The notes: generated by a model not told the origin, from the sequence alone. DNA of 37,587 bases from Betaproteobacteria bacterium HGW-Betaproteobacteria-12 (GCA_002842345.1 PHCU01000022.1:1-37587), one strand, 5' to 3'. Positions 1-9,373 are shown, numbered from the stretch's first letter. Translations and numbers: made by a program.

Positions 1-312
1 GACATCAACGACTACCTGGTCCGCAATCCGGTCAGTACCTTCTTCTTCGTGGTCGAGGGCGATTCGATGCAAGGGGCTGAGATCTTCGATGGCGACGTGC
101 TGGTCGTCGACAAGAGCGTTCGACCCCGACACGGCCATCTCGTGATCGCCTTCGTCGATGGCCAGCGTCTGGTGAAACGCCTGTTTCGACGCAATGGCCG
201 GGTCGCACTGCTGGCCGAAAATCCGCACTATGCGCCCCTCGATATCCGGGAAGGCCAGGAGCTGCTCGTCTGGGGCGTCGTCGTCGGCAAGTTCAAGCGC
301 TTCGTGACCTGA
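1..312 (+). CDS. umuD: UmuD-like SOS protein, 3' part only
   Basis: S24/LexA-type self-cleaving protein; after RecA-stimulated cleavage the UmuD' form joins UmuC to make translesion DNA polymerase V. The window opens inside the gene, so 104 residues are visible, in frame from base 1. The catalytic Ser lies in EGDSM (visible residue 22) and the general-base Lys in RLVKRLF (visible residue 59). Their spacing of 37 matches Ser60/Lys97 of E. coli UmuD. By that alignment about 38 N-terminal residues, including the Cys-Gly cleavage site, lie outside the window, so cleavability cannot be judged. umuC starts 6 bases after the stop, an operon arrangement. Any LexA box would be upstream of the window. 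Confidence 0.93.
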   Translation, partial: DINDYLVRNPVSTFFFVVEGDSMQGAEIFDGDVLVVDKSVRPRHGHLVIAFVDGQRLVKRLFRRNGRVALLAENPHYAPLDIREGQELLVWGVVVGKFKRFVT

Positions 313-318
313 AGCGCG

Positions 319-1629
319 ATGTCGGTATTCGCCCTGGTCGATTGCAACAACTTCTACGCCAGTTGCGAGAAGCTGTTCGACCCTACGCTGAAGGATCGGC
401 CGGTGGTCGTGCTCTCCAACAATGATGGGTGTGTCATCGCGCGCTCCAAGGAGGCGAAAGATCTGGGCATCCCCATGGGGGCGCCCTGGTTCAAGATTCA
501 GGCCGACGCCCGGCGCCATGGCCTCGTCGCCTTCAGTTCGAATTACGCCCTGTACGCCGACATGAGCAACCGGGTGGCCGAGGTGCTCGCCGACTACTCG
601 CCGAACGTCGAGGTGTACAGCATCGATGAGAGCTTCCTGGATTTTTCCGGGTCCGCCCGCTGGGGCTATCACGCTTATGGTGCCGAGATCCGCCAGCGCG
701 TGGCCGACTGGCTAGGACTCGCGGTCTGCGTCGGTGTCGGCCCGACCAAGACCCTCGCCAAGCTGGCCAATCACTGTGCCAAGAAAGCGCTGGCTGGTAC
801 GGATGGGGTTTGCGACTTCACGGTGCTGAGTGAGGGCGAGTTGACGGCGCTGTTCGACGGTATTGCCGTCGGCGAAGTCTGGGGCGTCGGACGAAAGCTG
901 TCGGCCGGCCTGGAAGCCATGGGTATCCAGAACGTTCGGCAACTGCGGGATGGTGATGCCAGAACGTTACGCGACCGATTTTCCGTGGTCCTCGAACGCA
1001 CGGTCCTGGAACTGCGCGGCGTGTCCTGCATCAGCCTGGAGGAAGTGGTGCCGGCACGGCAGCAGATCATGTGCAGCCGCTCGTTCGGTACGCTGATCTT
1101 TTCCCTTGCCGAACTTGAAGAGGCGGTGGCCAGTTATACGGCGCGGGCTGCCAAGAAACTACGGGATCAGGATGGGCTGGCGGGGGCCGTGCAGGTCACT
1201 GTGCGAACCAATATCTTCAAACCAGATGTGCCGCAGTATCAACGTGCCGTGACCCTTCCTTTGCCCGAGGCGAGTGCCGATAGCCGGGTGCTGACCCGCT
1301 GGGCACTGCAGATCCTGAAACGAATCTATCGCCCGGGGTACGGGTATCACAAGGCGGGAATCACCTTGATGGAAATCGTCCCGCGGGCGAGTCAGCAGTT
1401 GGGGTTGTTTGGGCCGAAAAAAGAAACGAAGGTGGGTGATGATCGGCTTATGCACACGCTGGATGCCATCAATGAACGCTATGGTCGGGGGTCACTGCGT
1501 CTGGCGGTGGAGGGGATGGAGAAACCCTGGCAGATGCGGCGTGAGAGGCTTTCTCCACCCTACACAACCGAGTGGGCGGGATTGCCGCGCGTCGGCCCAG
1601 CGGCCGAAAAGCGCATTGAAGGACCGTGA
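319..1629 (+). CDS. umuC: UmuC, catalytic subunit of DNA polymerase V
   Basis: Y-family error-prone DNA polymerase, 436 residues, close to the usual length of about 420-430. The catalytic carboxylates are visible: Asp8 in FALVDCNNFY, and Asp103-Glu104 in YSIDESFLDF. The helix-hairpin-helix/thumb region (VWGVGRKLSAGLEAMGI) follows, then the little-finger domain and the UmuC C-terminal extension with a QLGLF motif near residue 360, resembling a beta-clamp-binding peptide. The ATG is 6 bases after the umuD stop with only a weak purine stretch before it, so translational coupling to umuD is likely. No frameshift or missing key residue is seen. Confidence 0.96.
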   Translation: MSVFALVDCNNFYASCEKLFDPTLKDRPVVVLSNNDGCVIARSKEAKDLGIPMGAPWFKIQADARRHGLVAFSSNYALYADMSNRVAEVLADYSPNVEVYSIDESFLDFSGSARWGYHAYGAEIRQRVADWLGLAVCVGVGPTKTLAKLANHCAKKALAGTDGVCDFTVLSEGELTALFDGIAVGEVWGVGRKLSAGLEAMGIQNVRQLRDGDARTLRDRFSVVLERTVLELRGVSCISLEEVVPARQQIMCSRSFGTLIFSLAELEEAVASYTARAAKKLRDQDGLAGAVQVTVRTNIFKPDVPQYQRAVTLPLPEASADSRVLTRWALQILKRIYRPGYGYHKAGITLMEIVPRASQQLGLFGPKKETKVGDDRLMHTLDAINERYGRGSLRLAVEGMEKPWQMRRERLSPPYTTEWAGLPRVGPAAEKRIEGP

Positions 1630-1634
1630 ACGCC

Positions 1635-1850
1635 CTAACAGTCCTCGTCCACCAATTGTGCGCATGGCCCAACGGGCGACAAATCAGCCACCTTGCCGAA
1701 GTTTGCGGTCCGGCGTGCGATAGACATGGCATCCTTGGCTACGATTGGAGCCCCTCGGTGGATGTGGATCAGCACGTTGCTGCCAGAACGAGAGCGGACT
1801 TGGGCCACCCAGTGGTTGCAGGCAACGTCTATCTGATTCTGCGCACTCAT
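1635..1850 (-). CDS. small hypothetical protein, 71 aa
   Basis: I do not recognise this protein. The start looks genuine: reading leftward, an AGAGG Shine-Dalgarno core stands 8 bases before ATG at 1850. The composition is plausible for a small soluble protein, with a basic central part (RSRSGSNVLIHIHRG) and no membrane segment, and a DEDC C-terminus. It converges on umuC; the two stops are only a few bases apart. No terminator is evident between them. It could be a small accessory protein carried with the umuDC cassette or a chance ORF. The good ribosome-binding site is the main argument for reality. Confidence 0.42.
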   Translation of the reverse strand: MSAQNQIDVACNHWVAQVRSRSGSNVLIHIHRGAPIVAKDAMSIARRTANFGKVADLSPVGPCAQLVDEDC

Positions 1851-2151
1851 TGAACATTCCTCTCAAGAGCGGCGATTGTTGCGCAAACTGAAATGACAAA
1901 CTGTATGGTTGCGTGACGGAAGGTAACTCTGACGAATCTCGGAGGCCGGTTACGGCGACAGCTGCACCGAATCGCCAAGGTGGCAAGTGCCGCCGCTGAG
2001 GAGCAAGCGCGGGCGAGAACAATTGGGGGTTGGAGCATCCCCGACCCAATGTCACCTTGGGAATGCGGAAAACTCCGAAAAGCGGAACAGAAATTCAGAT
2101 GAATCCCGCTCAACCGGCATAATGATCAGGCCCCGATAAGCATCCTGAAAT
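1851..2151. other. intergenic region, nothing firm
   Basis: About 300 bases between the divergent small ORF and the HIT gene. It must contain the promoters of both, but no clear -35/-10 pair stands out. Around 1918-2100 one plus-strand frame stays open with protein-like composition (GGWSIPDPMSPWEC is readable) but has no start codon and no ribosome-binding site. It could be a decayed coding remnant. Confidence 0.4.
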
Positions 2152-2532
2152 ATGACTTGTCCCTTTTGCACACTCCCCCACAACCGTATCGTTCAAGAAA
2201 ACGAACACGCGCTCTGGATTTACGACGGCTTTCCGGTTTCGCCCGGCCACAGCCTCATTATCCCGAAGCGCCACGTCGGCTCCTTCTTCGAGGTCGGCAC
2301 CGAAGAACGCATGGCCATGCTAGCTTTGCTCGACGTGGCCAAAGCGGCTGTTGATGACCAGTATCATCCTGACGCCTACAACATCGGTATCAACGACGGC
2401 GCAGCAGCTGGCCAGACTGTTCCGCATCTCCATCTGCATCTGATACCGCGTTACAGCGCTGATGTGCCGGATTCGCGCGGTGGTGTGCGCTGGGTTATCC
2501 CCGCGAAAGCTGATTACTGGTCCGGGCGCTAA
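2152..2532 (+). CDS. HIT-family nucleotide hydrolase
   Basis: Histidine-triad protein, 126 residues. Such enzymes hydrolyse nucleoside phosphoramidates or dinucleoside polyphosphates (Ap4A type) in the cytoplasm. The triad is explicit: TVPHLHLHLIPR with His92, His94 (the expected nucleophile) and His96. An N-terminal CPFC knuckle (Cys3, Cys6), the GHSLIIPKRH strand and NIGINDGAAAGQT are all typical. The C-terminal GGVRWVIPAKADYW is found in the bacterial subgroup often annotated as diadenosine tetraphosphate hydrolase. No strong ribosome-binding site precedes the ATG. The next gene, an HNH nuclease, begins 2 bases past the stop, so the two look co-translated. The substrate is unknown, and a role with the nuclease is inference. 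Confidence 0.9.
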   Translation: MTCPFCTLPHNRIVQENEHALWIYDGFPVSPGHSLIIPKRHVGSFFEVGTEERMAMLALLDVAKAAVDDQYHPDAYNIGINDGAAAGQTVPHLHLHLIPRYSADVPDSRGGVRWVIPAKADYWSGR

Positions 2533-2533
2533 C

Positions 2534-3589
2534 TTGCAGGCATCTTGTCCGAGCCCTGAAGCCCAACTGCAGTTTCTGAGCAAACTGCAGCGCGTCTTTG
2601 CAGAAGGTGACTTCACGGCAACGTACAAATTCGCGTTGCTTATTGCTCTGGCTGACTTGGCGGTCGAACTGGGCGCCGATGATGGCGAAGCGTTAATGGT
2701 GACGACACGCCAGATTGGTCTGCGCTTCATCGGTCTGTATTGGAAGCATTCACTGCCCTACGGAACCGGCCGGCAAGGCAGCGAGACATGCGTCCTGGTT
2801 CAGAACAACGGAAGCCAAGCGGCTGTCGTTTCGGCCATCAGCCACTTCAGGACGGCGACACAAACCCATACCCTTTTATCGGCGTCACTGCATCCAGCCT
2901 TTAAAGGCTTGCTGAGCGAAGTAACGTCGACGGTTTCCGCGCAACCATTGTCCTACCTGCAAAACTTTGGCGGCGGCTCCGACGAATTCATCTACGAGCG
3001 CGCAGGGTCGGGGAAAATTCGCCTAAAACCTGGCATTGGATACTGCTTGCGACGCTTCTATCCGTTGGTCCAGCAACTGGCCCGCTCCCATTGGATTGGC
3101 CACATCAAAGGTAATCGCAGGAACGTTAGCATTCTGGGCGAAGCCGATGACCTTGAGGAATTCCTGTTCGCATCGTCCAGGCAGTCACTGGAAACCATGA
3201 GCCTCGGTTTGCGCAAACTGGACGGTGCTCGATGCTTTTATTGCGGGCACAGCATGACGACCGCAGACGTCGACCACTACATCCCGTTTTCTCAGTATCC
3301 AAGAGACCTCGCCCATAATTTTGTACTGGCACATCCGGCCTGTAATCGCAGCAAATCTGACACGCTGGCTGCACTGCCACACCTTGAACGGTGGCTGGAA
3401 CGACTCCAAATGCATTCGGATTCGCTCGCGGAAATTGGCGCTGACTCTGGCTTTGTCATTGATGCACAAACTACCCAACGGGTGGGTTCGTGGGCTTACG
3501 CAAATGCGGTGGCATCCGGGGCTCAGGCTTGGATAGCCGCCAATACCTACAGCGCCATAGACCACCGATATACGGAGTGCTTCGCCTGA
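2534..3589 (+). CDS. HNH endonuclease-domain protein
   Basis: About 351 residues. Residues roughly 234-285 form an HNH zinc-finger nuclease: CFYCGH, then DVDHYIPFSQYP with the catalytic His, and HNFVLAHPACNRSKSD with the structural Asn and second cysteine motif. The N-terminal 230 residues are helix-rich (ALLIALADLAVELG) and not recognised; in comparable proteins this part is a specificity or partner domain. I place the start at TTG 2534, just after the HIT stop. The in-frame ATG at 2462 would overlap the HIT gene by 71 bases and add a stretch encoded antagonistically to the conserved HIT C-terminus. Tight linkage to the HIT gene and the nearby DUF3883 nuclease suggest an anti-mobile-element role, which is inference. 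Confidence 0.85.
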   Translation: MQASCPSPEAQLQFLSKLQRVFAEGDFTATYKFALLIALADLAVELGADDGEALMVTTRQIGLRFIGLYWKHSLPYGTGRQGSETCVLVQNNGSQAAVVSAISHFRTATQTHTLLSASLHPAFKGLLSEVTSTVSAQPLSYLQNFGGGSDEFIYERAGSGKIRLKPGIGYCLRRFYPLVQQLARSHWIGHIKGNRRNVSILGEADDLEEFLFASSRQSLETMSLGLRKLDGARCFYCGHSMTTADVDHYIPFSQYPRDLAHNFVLAHPACNRSKSDTLAALPHLERWLERLQMHSDSLAEIGADSGFVIDAQTTQRVGSWAYANAVASGAQAWIAANTYSAIDHRYTECFA

Positions 3590-3660
3590 ATTGATGCATT
3601 TCCGGGCATCACATTAAACGACGGTTTCGCGCAGTAGACATTCTCTTCCAATGGAGTATT

Positions 3661-3765
3661 GTGAAACTGAGTCTTGACCAGATGTATCGGTCGAGGCGAC
3701 GGAGCAACAACGCGACTGGAGGCAACATGGTTGGTAGTCCGCCGCAGTACGAGATGATTGCGTAG
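3661..3765 (+). CDS. possible 34-aa small protein
   Basis: A GTG start at 3661 is preceded by GGAG four bases upstream, giving a short basic peptide (KLSLDQMYRSRRRSNN near the N-terminus) ending at TAG 3765. It matches no family that I know. It lies alone between two nuclease genes, where a small toxin, antitoxin or leader peptide could sit, but nothing in the sequence proves translation. The short GGAG-to-GTG spacing is slightly tight. Confidence 0.2.
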   Translation: MKLSLDQMYRSRRRSNNATGGNMVGSPPQYEMIA

Positions 3766-3822
3766 TACCTTTACGGCTCACGCCGCACGCCTTGTTCAAT
3801 TGCTACGAGGCCAAAGATTTTA

Positions 3823-3851
3823 GAAGCCCATGAATAGCCAACATGGGCTTC
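3823..3851. repeat. perfect 10-bp inverted repeat (hairpin)
   Basis: GAAGCCCATG (3823-3832) and CATGGGCTTC (3842-3851) are exact reverse complements around a 9-base loop. On the plus strand it is followed by CTGCTTTTC, a poor T-tract. It could terminate the HIT-HNH transcript or be an operator upstream of the DUF3883 gene. Confidence 0.6.
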
Positions 3852-3920
3852 CTGCTTTTCAGGCCCCTGTCTTCTCGTTATGACATCGGGTAACCTGGTC
3901 GCTCTATCGAGAGCGCCCCC

Positions 3921-5048
3921 ATGAGCATTCAAGTTATCCAAGATCCGGCTGCAATCCACGCAGCCATGGCTGAATATGACCGCGTCGGCCGGACCTACTT
4001 CCTCGAGAAATATGGCTTTGGAAAAGCCCGCGAGTACATGTTGCGGGACCCGGCCACCGGGCGTCTCTACGATTCCAAAGCGATTGTTGGCGCAGCCTAT
4101 GGCTATGCGTTTCCCGGACAAGGCCACCTGCCCGCAAGTGATTTCAGTGGCGGAGAGGCCACGGTCGAACACCTGCTGAGTTCTCTTGGGTTTGAGGTGG
4201 TCCGAATCGGGCAGGACTGGACACGTGATGAGGTTGAGGCAACCGTGCGCGACTATTTCGATATGTTGCGCTTCGAAGCGACCGGCCAGAGTTTCAACAA
4301 ATCGGAACACAACGAACAACTGCGCCAGAGGCTCCGTGCCCGTAGCAAAGGGTCCATCGAGATGAAGCATCAGAACATCTCGGCAGTATTGGACCAACTG
4401 GGTCTTCCCTACATCCGTGGCTACAAGCCGCGGTCGAACTTTCAGGACCTACTGCGAGAGGTCGTTCTGGCACACGTTCAGCGTGAGCAGCCCGAGCTGC
4501 AGATCATCGTCGATGCCATCGAAGAGCAGACCGAACCTGGCAACAAAACCTACCGCGGCGTGCTGGTAGAGCCTCCGGTGCCAGAGAGCATCCCAGCGCC
4601 GAGACGGCGGCAACGGCTCCCCAGAAAACTTGACTATGCGGCACGCGATGAACGGAATCGCAACCTCGGCCACAGCGGTGAATCGTGGGTTCTTGGGTTT
4701 GAAGAGAATCGGCTAAATGAAGCCAGTCGTGCCGACCTGGCAGCCAAGATTGATTGGGTTTCGAAGCGCTGTGGCGACGGCACCGGTTACGACATCATGT
4801 CGTTCGAGGAGGATGAGGTCACCCGCTTCATCGAGGTGAAAACGACCAACGGCGGCTCACTGACGCCATTCATCATCAGCCAGAACGAACTGGAGTTTTC
4901 GGAAGAGACAGAAGATGCCTTCTGCCTCTATCGCGTGTTCGAGTTTTCGGAATCGCCGCGACTGTTCATCGTTCGTGGTGACCTCAACCACGTCTTGCAC
5001 TTGGAAGCATTAGATTACCGCGCAAGATTGAGAGCCATTTCGCGCTAA
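3921..5048 (+). CDS. DUF3883 / PD-(D/E)XK nuclease-like protein
   Basis: 375 residues with three recognisable parts. Residues 1-95 (AEYDRVGRTYFLEKYGFG, DSKAIVGAAYGYAFP, DFSGGEATVEHLL) resemble the N-terminal head domain of McrA-type modification-dependent nucleases. Residues 100-180 carry a conserved helical module (YFDMLRFEATGQSFNKSEHN, GSIEMKHQNISAVL). Residues about 245-360 are a DUF3883 domain, also called the NO VEIN C-terminal domain. The nuclease-fold signature is visible there: Asp291 in GYDIMSF, then Glu305-Val-Lys307 in RFIEVKTT. This build is typical of restriction-like proteins that sense modified DNA; that function is inferred. It stands alone after a 331-base gap. The ribosome-binding site is weak. 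Confidence 0.82.
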   Translation: MSIQVIQDPAAIHAAMAEYDRVGRTYFLEKYGFGKAREYMLRDPATGRLYDSKAIVGAAYGYAFPGQGHLPASDFSGGEATVEHLLSSLGFEVVRIGQDWTRDEVEATVRDYFDMLRFEATGQSFNKSEHNEQLRQRLRARSKGSIEMKHQNISAVLDQLGLPYIRGYKPRSNFQDLLREVVLAHVQREQPELQIIVDAIEEQTEPGNKTYRGVLVEPPVPESIPAPRRRQRLPRKLDYAARDERNRNLGHSGESWVLGFEENRLNEASRADLAAKIDWVSKRCGDGTGYDIMSFEEDEVTRFIEVKTTNGGSLTPFIISQNELEFSEETEDAFCLYRVFEFSESPRLFIVRGDLNHVLHLEALDYRARLRAISR

Positions 5049-5196
5049 TTCTAATTAGGCAACAATCGGCCAACTGGGGACATAGCGACGGTGAAAAATC
5101 GTCAAGCTCGAACGACAGGTAACTGATCTCTAAGCCGCCATCAATCACTTTATTTGTCTGTCTCTTGGTCGGCCAAAGCTGTCGGTGGCCCTTGAA

Positions 5197-5232
5197 TTAA
5201 AAATGGCCGGTACTGATGACAGACCGGCCATT
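5197..5232 (-). terminator. intrinsic terminator of the enolase fragment
   Basis: Read leftward, AATGGCCGGT and ACCGGCCATT form a perfect 10-bp stem (5202-5211 with 5223-5232) around an 11-base loop, followed directly by TTTTTAA. It lies 100 bases past the stop of the enolase remnant, so the fragment seems to have kept its native 3' end. Confidence 0.75.
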
Positions 5233-5331
5233 CGTGATTTTAGGGGGATAACGGCAATTTTTCTGCCTTGCTACGTTGGAACTTATCAGCAGACCTCAAG
5301 GCTTCAATCAACCCCATTGGGTGCGAGTGAA

Positions 5332-6797
<1,466 letters not shown>

Positions 6798-6803
6798 GTA
6801 ACA

Positions 6804-6837
6804 AAAGGTGACCTTTTTAAGGTCGCCTTTTTTATTT
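6804..6837 (+). terminator. intrinsic terminator between GMC and lacI-type genes
   Basis: AAAGGTGACC (6804-6813) pairs with GGTCGCCTTT (6821-6830) with one G-U pair around a TTTTTAA loop, followed by TTTATTT. It sits just after the GMC stop. The A-rich left flank could let it also serve the converging lacI-type gene. Confidence 0.85.
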
Positions 6838-6843
6838 CACTGC

Positions 6844-7950
6844 TTACAATTTTTCAATACTTAAGTTTTCGTCAGGAAATTCCTGATTGCTGCTAACTTT
6901 CTCTACAGGCGGCGCTCCGGAGGAGCTTCGACGCACCAGTTGAATTGGTAGAACATCATGAGCAGCAGATGCAGAGCCTCGCAGGCGGATTCGATCCACT
7001 AACCTACGTGCAGCGGTTCGTGCCAACGCTTCCACTGGCTGGCGGATTGATGTCAGGTTTATCAATGGCGAGCCAGCTAACGGCATGTCGTCGAAACCGA
7101 CAACTGATAGTTGTCCAGGTACGTCGATTCCACGTAATTTCGCAGCTTCGAGAATGCCTAACGCGATCGTGTCATTACCGGCGATGATACCGGTAGGCAT
7201 GGGCTGTGTTCCGGCCAAGAGGCTTACAAGTCCAGAATAACCGCTTTCATTTGTGTAGTCGCCCCAAAGTAACTGCACAAACTCCGCTGGTATCCCGTGT
7301 TCGGCAAGCCATTTGAGTGCGCCGGCGGCTCGGTGCCAACTGGTGGATGTGTTCTGTGGTCCCATTACCAACGCAATACGACGATGGCCGAGCTCGTGCA
7401 AATGTTGAGCAGCGACCATCCCCGCATGGAAATTATCGACCTCAACTGTGTCAATCGCGACGTTATTGACTGACCTGACTACTAGAACAGTTGGTATTCC
7501 AAGGCGCTGCATCTCGCCTACTACAGGTGATTCAAGTGTTGCCGTTGCAAAAATCAATCCATCAAGATGACCATCGATCAATGGTTTGAATGCCAAAAGG
7601 TTATCAGTGTCATCCAATGAGTCGATTAGTAGCGTGATGTGATAGCCGTATTCTTGAAGTGCATCGTGTAGGTGCGTCAAAAGTTGGGTCATGAATCGAT
7701 TGTGCAGCGCCCCGACTACGACTCCGATAAGACCTGTTGCTTTCGGGTTTGCTTTGACGATTTGGTTTTGGACACGATACCCAAGTTTGGCTGCGGTCGC
7801 CTGAACAGCGTTTCTAGTCTTGGTGCTGATCCTAGGGTTTCCCGAGAGAGCACGGGAGACTGTGGCAACAGACACCTTCAATTCGGTCGCAATGTCCTCT
7901 AGTCGTACAGGGGACGATTCAGTGGGGGGCGGAGGGTTGGTTACACTCAT
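6844..7950 (-). CDS. LacI/GalR-family transcriptional regulator
   Basis: About 368 residues from ATG at 7950. The N-terminal helix-turn-helix is clear (RLEDIATELKVSVATVSRAL), followed by the hinge helix region and a type-1 periplasmic-binding-protein-like effector domain (GLIGVVVGALHNRFMTQLL, GLIFATATLESP, LGHRRIALVMGP, TGIIAGNDTIALGILEAA, LSVVGFDDMPLAG, LTSIRQPVEALARTAARRL). The ATG at 7950 is preferred over the more upstream in-frame start at 8013, because the HTH normally begins within about 10-15 residues of the N-terminus and the upstream part reads into promoter and IS sequence. The C-terminal 25 residues are a family-atypical polar tail. Effector unknown; a sugar-like or polyol-like ligand is usual for the family. 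Candidate targets are the nearby TTGCAC elements. Confidence 0.93.
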   Translation of the reverse strand: MSVTNPPPPTESSPVRLEDIATELKVSVATVSRALSGNPRISTKTRNAVQATAAKLGYRVQNQIVKANPKATGLIGVVVGALHNRFMTQLLTHLHDALQEYGYHITLLIDSLDDTDNLLAFKPLIDGHLDGLIFATATLESPVVGEMQRLGIPTVLVVRSVNNVAIDTVEVDNFHAGMVAAQHLHELGHRRIALVMGPQNTSTSWHRAAGALKWLAEHGIPAEFVQLLWGDYTNESGYSGLVSLLAGTQPMPTGIIAGNDTIALGILEAAKLRGIDVPGQLSVVGFDDMPLAGSPLINLTSIRQPVEALARTAARRLVDRIRLRGSASAAHDVLPIQLVRRSSSGAPPVEKVSSNQEFPDENLSIEKL

Positions 7951-7999
7951 TAGCACAGTATACGCGTGAAGAGTTGCTAAAATCAAAGCGAGTTTGCAC
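7951..7999 (-). promoter_or_regulatory. lacI-type gene promoter with TTGCAC half-site, probably leaderless
   Basis: Reading leftward, TTGATT (7986-7981), an 18-base spacer and TATACT (7962-7957) make a good sigma-70 promoter whose expected start falls at or next to the A of ATG 7950, so the mRNA may be leaderless; indeed no Shine-Dalgarno is present. A TTGCAC half-site (plus strand 7994-7999) lies just upstream of the -35 box, the same word that clusters before the ABC and dehydrogenase operons. Confidence 0.55.
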
Positions 8000-8005
8000 A
8001 AATTC

Positions 8006-8805
8006 CAGAGCAAACCTTGCCCTACCGATGTCAGCGATGAGGAATGGGGCTTTGTTGCGCCCTATCTGACGCTGTTTCCCCTGGATGCCGGCCAACGCCG
8101 GCATGATCTGCGTGATGTCTTCAATGCCTTGCGCTGGATGATCCGTACCGGCGCCCCCTGGCGGCTCATCCCGCATGATTTCCCGCCCTGGGCCCTGGTT
8201 TTATCAGCAGACACAGCGTTGGATTCAGGGGGGCTGTTTTGAGGCCATGGTCCATGACCTGCGCTGCCTGCACCGACCGGCCGAGGGCCGTGCTCCGGAC
8301 CCCGTCGGCCGCCATCCAGGACAGCCGGACCGCAATCGACACCGACCAGCGGCGCACGCGGGCTACGACGGAGCCAAGCGAAAGCGGGGGTCCAAAGTTC
8401 ATCTGGCGGTCGATACGCTTTGCCACTTGCTGGCCTTGCATGTCACGCCGGCTGACGCCCAGGACCGGGATTAGGTCGGTCAACTGGCCGAAGCCGTGCA
8501 GGCCGTCACCCATGAGCAAGTCGAACTCGCTTACTTACGTCGATCAAGGCTACACCGCCAAAACCCCGGCGGTGGCCGCCCGGGCCCAGGGGGGGGGCCT
8601 GGAGGTCATCAAACTGCCCGAGGCCAAGTGCGGCTTTGTCCTCCTGCACCTGCGCTGGGTGGTCGAGCGCAGTATTGCCTGGATGGCTCGCTTCCGCCGC
8701 TTGGCGCGGGACTACGAGCGTTTGCCCGAAACCTTCGCCGGCTTGTACTACATCGCTTTTGCCTGCGCTTTCTCATCTCAGCGATGCACTCAACATCGTA
8801 CATAA
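8006..8805 (+). pseudogene. decayed IS5-family transposase
   Basis: DDE transposase of an IS5-type element, broken in several places. Conserved pieces are spread over different frames: PTDVSDEEWGFVAPYLTL and FNALRWMIRTGAPWRLIPHD (frame of 7994, to about 8205), QQTQRWIQGGCFEAMVHDLR (next frame), SAAIQDSRTAIDTDQRRT (third frame), GYDGAKRKRGSKVHLAVDTL then a TAG at 8472-8474, and YVDQGYTAKTPAVAARAQ with LPEAKCGFVLLHLRWVVERS and RFRRLARDYERLPET in the last frame. At least four frame changes plus a stop mean it cannot make transposase alone. No terminal inverted repeats could be identified, so the exact IS ends are unknown. It lies between the lacI-type promoter and the next TTGCAC cluster. Confidence 0.9.
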
Positions 8806-8810
8806 CATGC

Positions 8811-9113
8811 TCTAGTGGTCAACGCTATGTCCTTTCTTTGGCCTTGCATGAAATGCCCCCATTGGGTCACGTCTAAGTCAGTAGGTAGGAATTCTCCCCC
8901 ATAAGAATTGGCGGCATTGGCAATAAATTCCGAAGAGTCGAATCCACTACAAAGCTTCCGCTGATCCATTAGAGCAAAGCAGTTCCTGCCCCACCAAATT
9001 TGCTGACATCTGTGATGTTTGTGCAAAGGGTCGCCCTGTTCCCAGTTTTGACGACTGCACATGTAGATGCCAGCGTCGCAGCATGCTGTGCTTACAAAAA
9101 TTTCCGTAAAATA
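8811..9113. other. intergenic region, nothing recognised
   Basis: About 300 bases between the transposase remnant and the TTGCAC cluster. A minus-strand open frame crosses it but has no ribosome-binding site or family signature. It may be IS flank or older decayed sequence. Confidence 0.4.
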
Positions 9114-9182
9114 TTGCACTGATGTTGCATTATTTTTTGCACCGAATTACCATTGGTGCAAATCGTTGCACTAAATTGTGCG
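9114..9182 (+). promoter_or_regulatory. phased TTGCAC operator cluster upstream of ABC operon
   Basis: Half-sites TTGCAC (9114), TTGCAT (9125), TTGCACC (9137), the inverted GGTGCAA (9155-9161) and TTGCAC (9166, followed by GTGCG) are packed into 69 bases. The first three are direct repeats 11 and 12 bases apart, about one helical turn. TTGCACC and GGTGCAA make a perfect 7-bp inverted repeat. The same 11/12 spacing recurs at 15477. The cluster lies about 200 bases before the first ABC gene. Confidence 0.6.
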
Positions 9183-9283
9183 TTGAGGCACAACTGAGAA
9201 GGCGTTACGACATAGGTGCTGACCAGGTTTTGAGTTGAAGTCTGAAGCCTGATGAGGTCCTGCGAATGTTTGAAAACCAATCT

Positions 9284-9299
9284 GGCGCTAGCTAGCGCC
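9284..9299. repeat. perfect 16-bp palindrome in ABC operon leader
   Basis: GGCGCTAGCTAGCGCC is a perfect self-complementary sequence, 75 bases before the first ABC gene start and inside the likely 5' untranslated region. It could be an operator for a dimeric regulator or a cruciform/hairpin-forming mRNA element. No T-tract follows. Confidence 0.6.
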
Positions 9300-9373
9300 G
9301 TCAAGAAAGGAGTGGGTGTCGTGATGATCGAAATCGGAATTTTCCTTGCTTGTTGTGCTCGGGGATACCTGAA

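Larger units (their letters stand above)
3590..3920. other. intergenic region with hairpin and a possible short ORF
   Basis: About 330 bases between the HNH gene and the DUF3883 gene. It holds a perfect 10-bp hairpin (3823-3851) and a 34-codon ORF with a ribosome-binding site (3661-3765), both listed separately. No recognisable promoter was found. The DUF3883 gene starts 69 bases after the hairpin. Confidence 0.5.

Noticed and set aside
2462-2533. ATG 2462 start for the HNH protein
   Set aside because: Would overlap the conserved end of the HIT gene by 71 bases; TTG 2534 fits the operon layout better.
3771-4397. 208-codon minus-strand open frame
   Set aside because: Antisense to the DUF3883 gene's conserved N-terminal domains; no motif and no good start.
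7951-8013. Longer N-terminus for the LacI-type regulator
   Set aside because: The helix-turn-helix would be displaced by 22 extra residues encoded by promoter and IS-edge sequence.
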